NCBI GenBank assembly: GCA_002842285.1
Contig: PHCJ01000006.1
Location: 1 to 64,000, forward strand
Direction of reading: 5' to 3'
DNA: 64,000 bases
Source of the DNA: Betaproteobacteria bacterium HGW-Betaproteobacteria-22
GTDB taxonomy: Bacteria; Pseudomonadota; Gammaproteobacteria; Burkholderiales; Methylophilaceae
Shown piece by piece: positions 62,798 through 64,000 of the stretch; position 1 is the first letter of the stretch; every line of letters begins with the position of its first letter. The notes under the pieces were generated by a model, which was not told the origin of the DNA, made no database searches, and saw only the letters and a list, made by a program, of their open reading frames with translations. Position numbers and translations under genes: made by a program.

Positions 62798-63277
62798 ATG
62801 TTTGGTCAGTATAAACAAGGTGTAAATGGATATGCAAAAGTAGCCGCTGAAACAGGGGTGATGGCAGCAAGCCCCGTTAAGTTAATTGTGATGCTTTATG
62901 AGGGCGCGATTACTGCCTGTCATGGCGCGGTATCCTGTATGCAGCGGCATGATATCCAAAATAAAGGGCTATTGCTGAGCAAGGCGATTTTGATTATAGA
63001 GAGCGGTTTAAGATTGAGCTTGGACAAAAAAGCAGGTGGTCAGATAGCAGAAAATCTGGATAGCTTGTACGCCTATATGAGTAGCCAGCTATCTCAAGCC
63101 AACATCCATAACCGGCCTGAAAAAGTGCATGAGGTGCTCAAATTGTTGAATGAATTGAGAGCCGCATGGGAAGCGATTGATCAGAACAAAGCAACAGCAC
63201 ACGTGGTGAGTCAGGCAAAAATCAATCAGCAAGGTGCAGGTGTGAATAATAAATTAGCTTATCTGGCTAAAGTATAA
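62798..63277 (+). CDS. fliS: Flagellin export chaperone FliS
   Basis: A 159-residue helical chaperone binding the flagellin C terminus before export. Signature: YAKVAAETGVMAASPVKLI, MLYEGAITACHGAV, YAYMSSQLSQANI. Somewhat longer than the E. coli protein, with an extra C-terminal segment. AAGGAAA precedes the start. Confidence 0.93.
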   Translation: MFGQYKQGVNGYAKVAAETGVMAASPVKLIVMLYEGAITACHGAVSCMQRHDIQNKGLLLSKAILIIESGLRLSLDKKAGGQIAENLDSLYAYMSSQLSQANIHNRPEKVHEVLKLLNELRAAWEAIDQNKATAHVVSQAKINQQGAGVNNKLAYLAKV

Positions 63278-63293
63278 GGTAGGGGTTAAATCT

Positions 63294-63620
63294 GTGGAAT
63301 ATCAAGATACAGTGGTTTTATATGAGTCTGTTGCGAGCATAATGCAGCAAATGTTACATGCGGCAAGAATGCAGGACTGGGACAGATTAACCGAGCTTGA
63401 AAAGCATTGTGCGCAGCATATTGCAACACTTAAAACACTGGATGATCATCGGCCGCTACCACGGGATGCACTGAAACGTAAAGTCGCCAGCATTAAAAGT
63501 ATTCTTGCCGATGACAGGGAAATCCGTCATCTGGTTTCACCCTGGATGGCGCGTTTGAACGCCATGATGCAGGGTAGTTACGCGTCTGAACAAAGGCTGA
63601 TGCGCGCCTATGGCACCTAG
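63294..63620 (+). CDS. fliT: FliT-like flagellar chaperone
   Basis: A 108-residue helical protein starting at GTG (63294), with AGGGG upstream. The order fliD-fliS-fliT and the sequence (YESVASIMQQMLHAARMQDWDRLTELEKHC) fit FliT, the FliD chaperone. Similarity is weak in this family, so position carries much of the call. Confidence 0.75.
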   Translation: MEYQDTVVLYESVASIMQQMLHAARMQDWDRLTELEKHCAQHIATLKTLDDHRPLPRDALKRKVASIKSILADDREIRHLVSPWMARLNAMMQGSYASEQRLMRAYGT

Positions 63621-63630
63621 TTAACTTGCC

Positions 63631-64000
63631 ATGTTAAAACTGCCTGACAATCTCAGTATTCCACCGGGCCCATCACCTGTCGGTAGAGTGATGCCCGCGC
63701 TGGGGCTTGAAGGCGTTGCCACAGCCATACATGAACTCGCTGCACGTGCAAACCAGTTTGAGCGCGGCCGAGAGTATGTGGCGCAAGTGTTATCCAGGCT
63801 GGATGATAAAACGCATCTGGTTAAAATAGACAATACAGTGCTTAAGATGGAGCTCGGGAACACCGCGCAAACCGGGCAAACGATCAATTTGCGTTTCGTG
63901 CAGCACAGTCCTATCCCTACGTTTTTATTCAGCACACCGCAGGCAGAAGCCAATGAAAATACACCGCAGCTTAGCCAAGCCGCCAGATTGATTGGACAGT
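63631..64000 (+). CDS. fliK: FliK-like flagellar hook-length control protein, N-terminal part (cut by window edge)
   Basis: An open frame from the ATG at 63631 runs to the right edge (123 codons visible), ten bases after fliT. It begins MLKLPDNLSIPPGPSPVGRV and contains GREYVAQVLSRLDDKTHLVKI, followed by a beta-rich stretch (MELGNTAQTGQTINLRF) that resembles the N-terminal domain of FliK-like proteins of betaproteobacteria. The diagnostic C-terminal domain is outside. No Shine-Dalgarno sequence is clear. Confidence 0.6.
   Translation, partial: MLKLPDNLSIPPGPSPVGRVMPALGLEGVATAIHELAARANQFERGREYVAQVLSRLDDKTHLVKIDNTVLKMELGNTAQTGQTINLRFVQHSPIPTFLFSTPQAEANENTPQLSQAARLIGQ

Noticed and set aside
63621-63953. 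Minus-strand open frame after fliT
   Set aside because: It is antisense to the fliK-like gene, which continues the flagellar operon in the plus direction.

Overview
The window looks like the chromosome of a methylotrophic betaproteobacterium, most likely Methylophilaceae (Methylotenera-like). The reasons are a purA-linked block of tetrahydromethanopterin/methanofuran-type cofactor genes (23.0-26.4 kb), betaproteobacterial housekeeping neighbourhoods (gltX, hfq-hflX-hflK-hflC-hisZ-purA, dnaX-ebfC-recR with a nearby 4.5S RNA gene) and moderate GC. The genus is inferred from gene content only.

Layout. 0-2 kb: an integron integrase gene whose candidate attI site sits at the extreme left edge, so any cassette array would lie outside the window; then an AbrB-type antitoxin/Doc toxin pair behind a perfect 18-bp palindrome. 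2-6 kb: pgeF, a ZIP metal transporter, a small membrane protein, rimO and a small unknown gene. 6-13 kb: a TetR/AcrR repressor, its operator region and a complete RND tripartite efflux operon. 13-15 kb: an unrecognised protein with a possible C-terminal PilZ-like region. 15-23 kb: gltX, hfq, hflX, hflK, hflC, a DUF2065 gene, hisZ, purA. 23-26.4 kb: four cofactor-biosynthesis genes. 26.5-32 kb: OmpA-like protein, amidohydrolase, ubiG, gph, chrA. 32-35 kb (minus strand): recR, ebfC, dnaX and the SRP RNA. 35-38.6 kb: an HD-GYP response regulator, a NarX-like histidine kinase and a NarL-like regulator.

38.8-59.1 kb is the most unusual region: a surface-glycan/flagellin-modification island next to the flagellin operon. 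It holds two TPR-GT41 (OGT/SPINDLY-like) proteins bracketing the island, one of them a 1682-residue multi-domain protein. It also holds an ankyrin-containing sugar N-formyltransferase with FdtA/FdtB-type enzymes, which predicts a 3-formamido-3,6-dideoxyhexose. A large GT61-like/CDP-glycerol-phosphotransferase-like fusion follows, then a set of genes matching Campylobacter capsule phosphoramidate synthesis: CDP-phosphoramidate kinase, L-glutamine kinase, gamma-glutamyl hydrolase and phosphoglutamine cytidylyltransferase. Two methyltransferases complete it. I infer that the island makes a formamido-sugar glycan decorated with an (O-methyl) phosphoramidate and attaches it to the cell surface, probably to flagellin. 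Four island proteins share a ~110-residue TPR-like module fused to different catalytic domains, suggesting a common docking or scaffold function.

59.1-64 kb: flagellin, flaG, fliD, fliS, fliT and the start of a fliK-like gene cut by the right edge. Flagellin has two sigma-28-like promoters and flaG has one.

A family of short intergenic elements (MITE-like: imperfect terminal inverted repeats, TTAR-like flanks, a conserved hairpin core) occurs four times: before rimO, in the leader of the efflux operon, at the 3' end of fdtB, and between the two methyltransferase genes.
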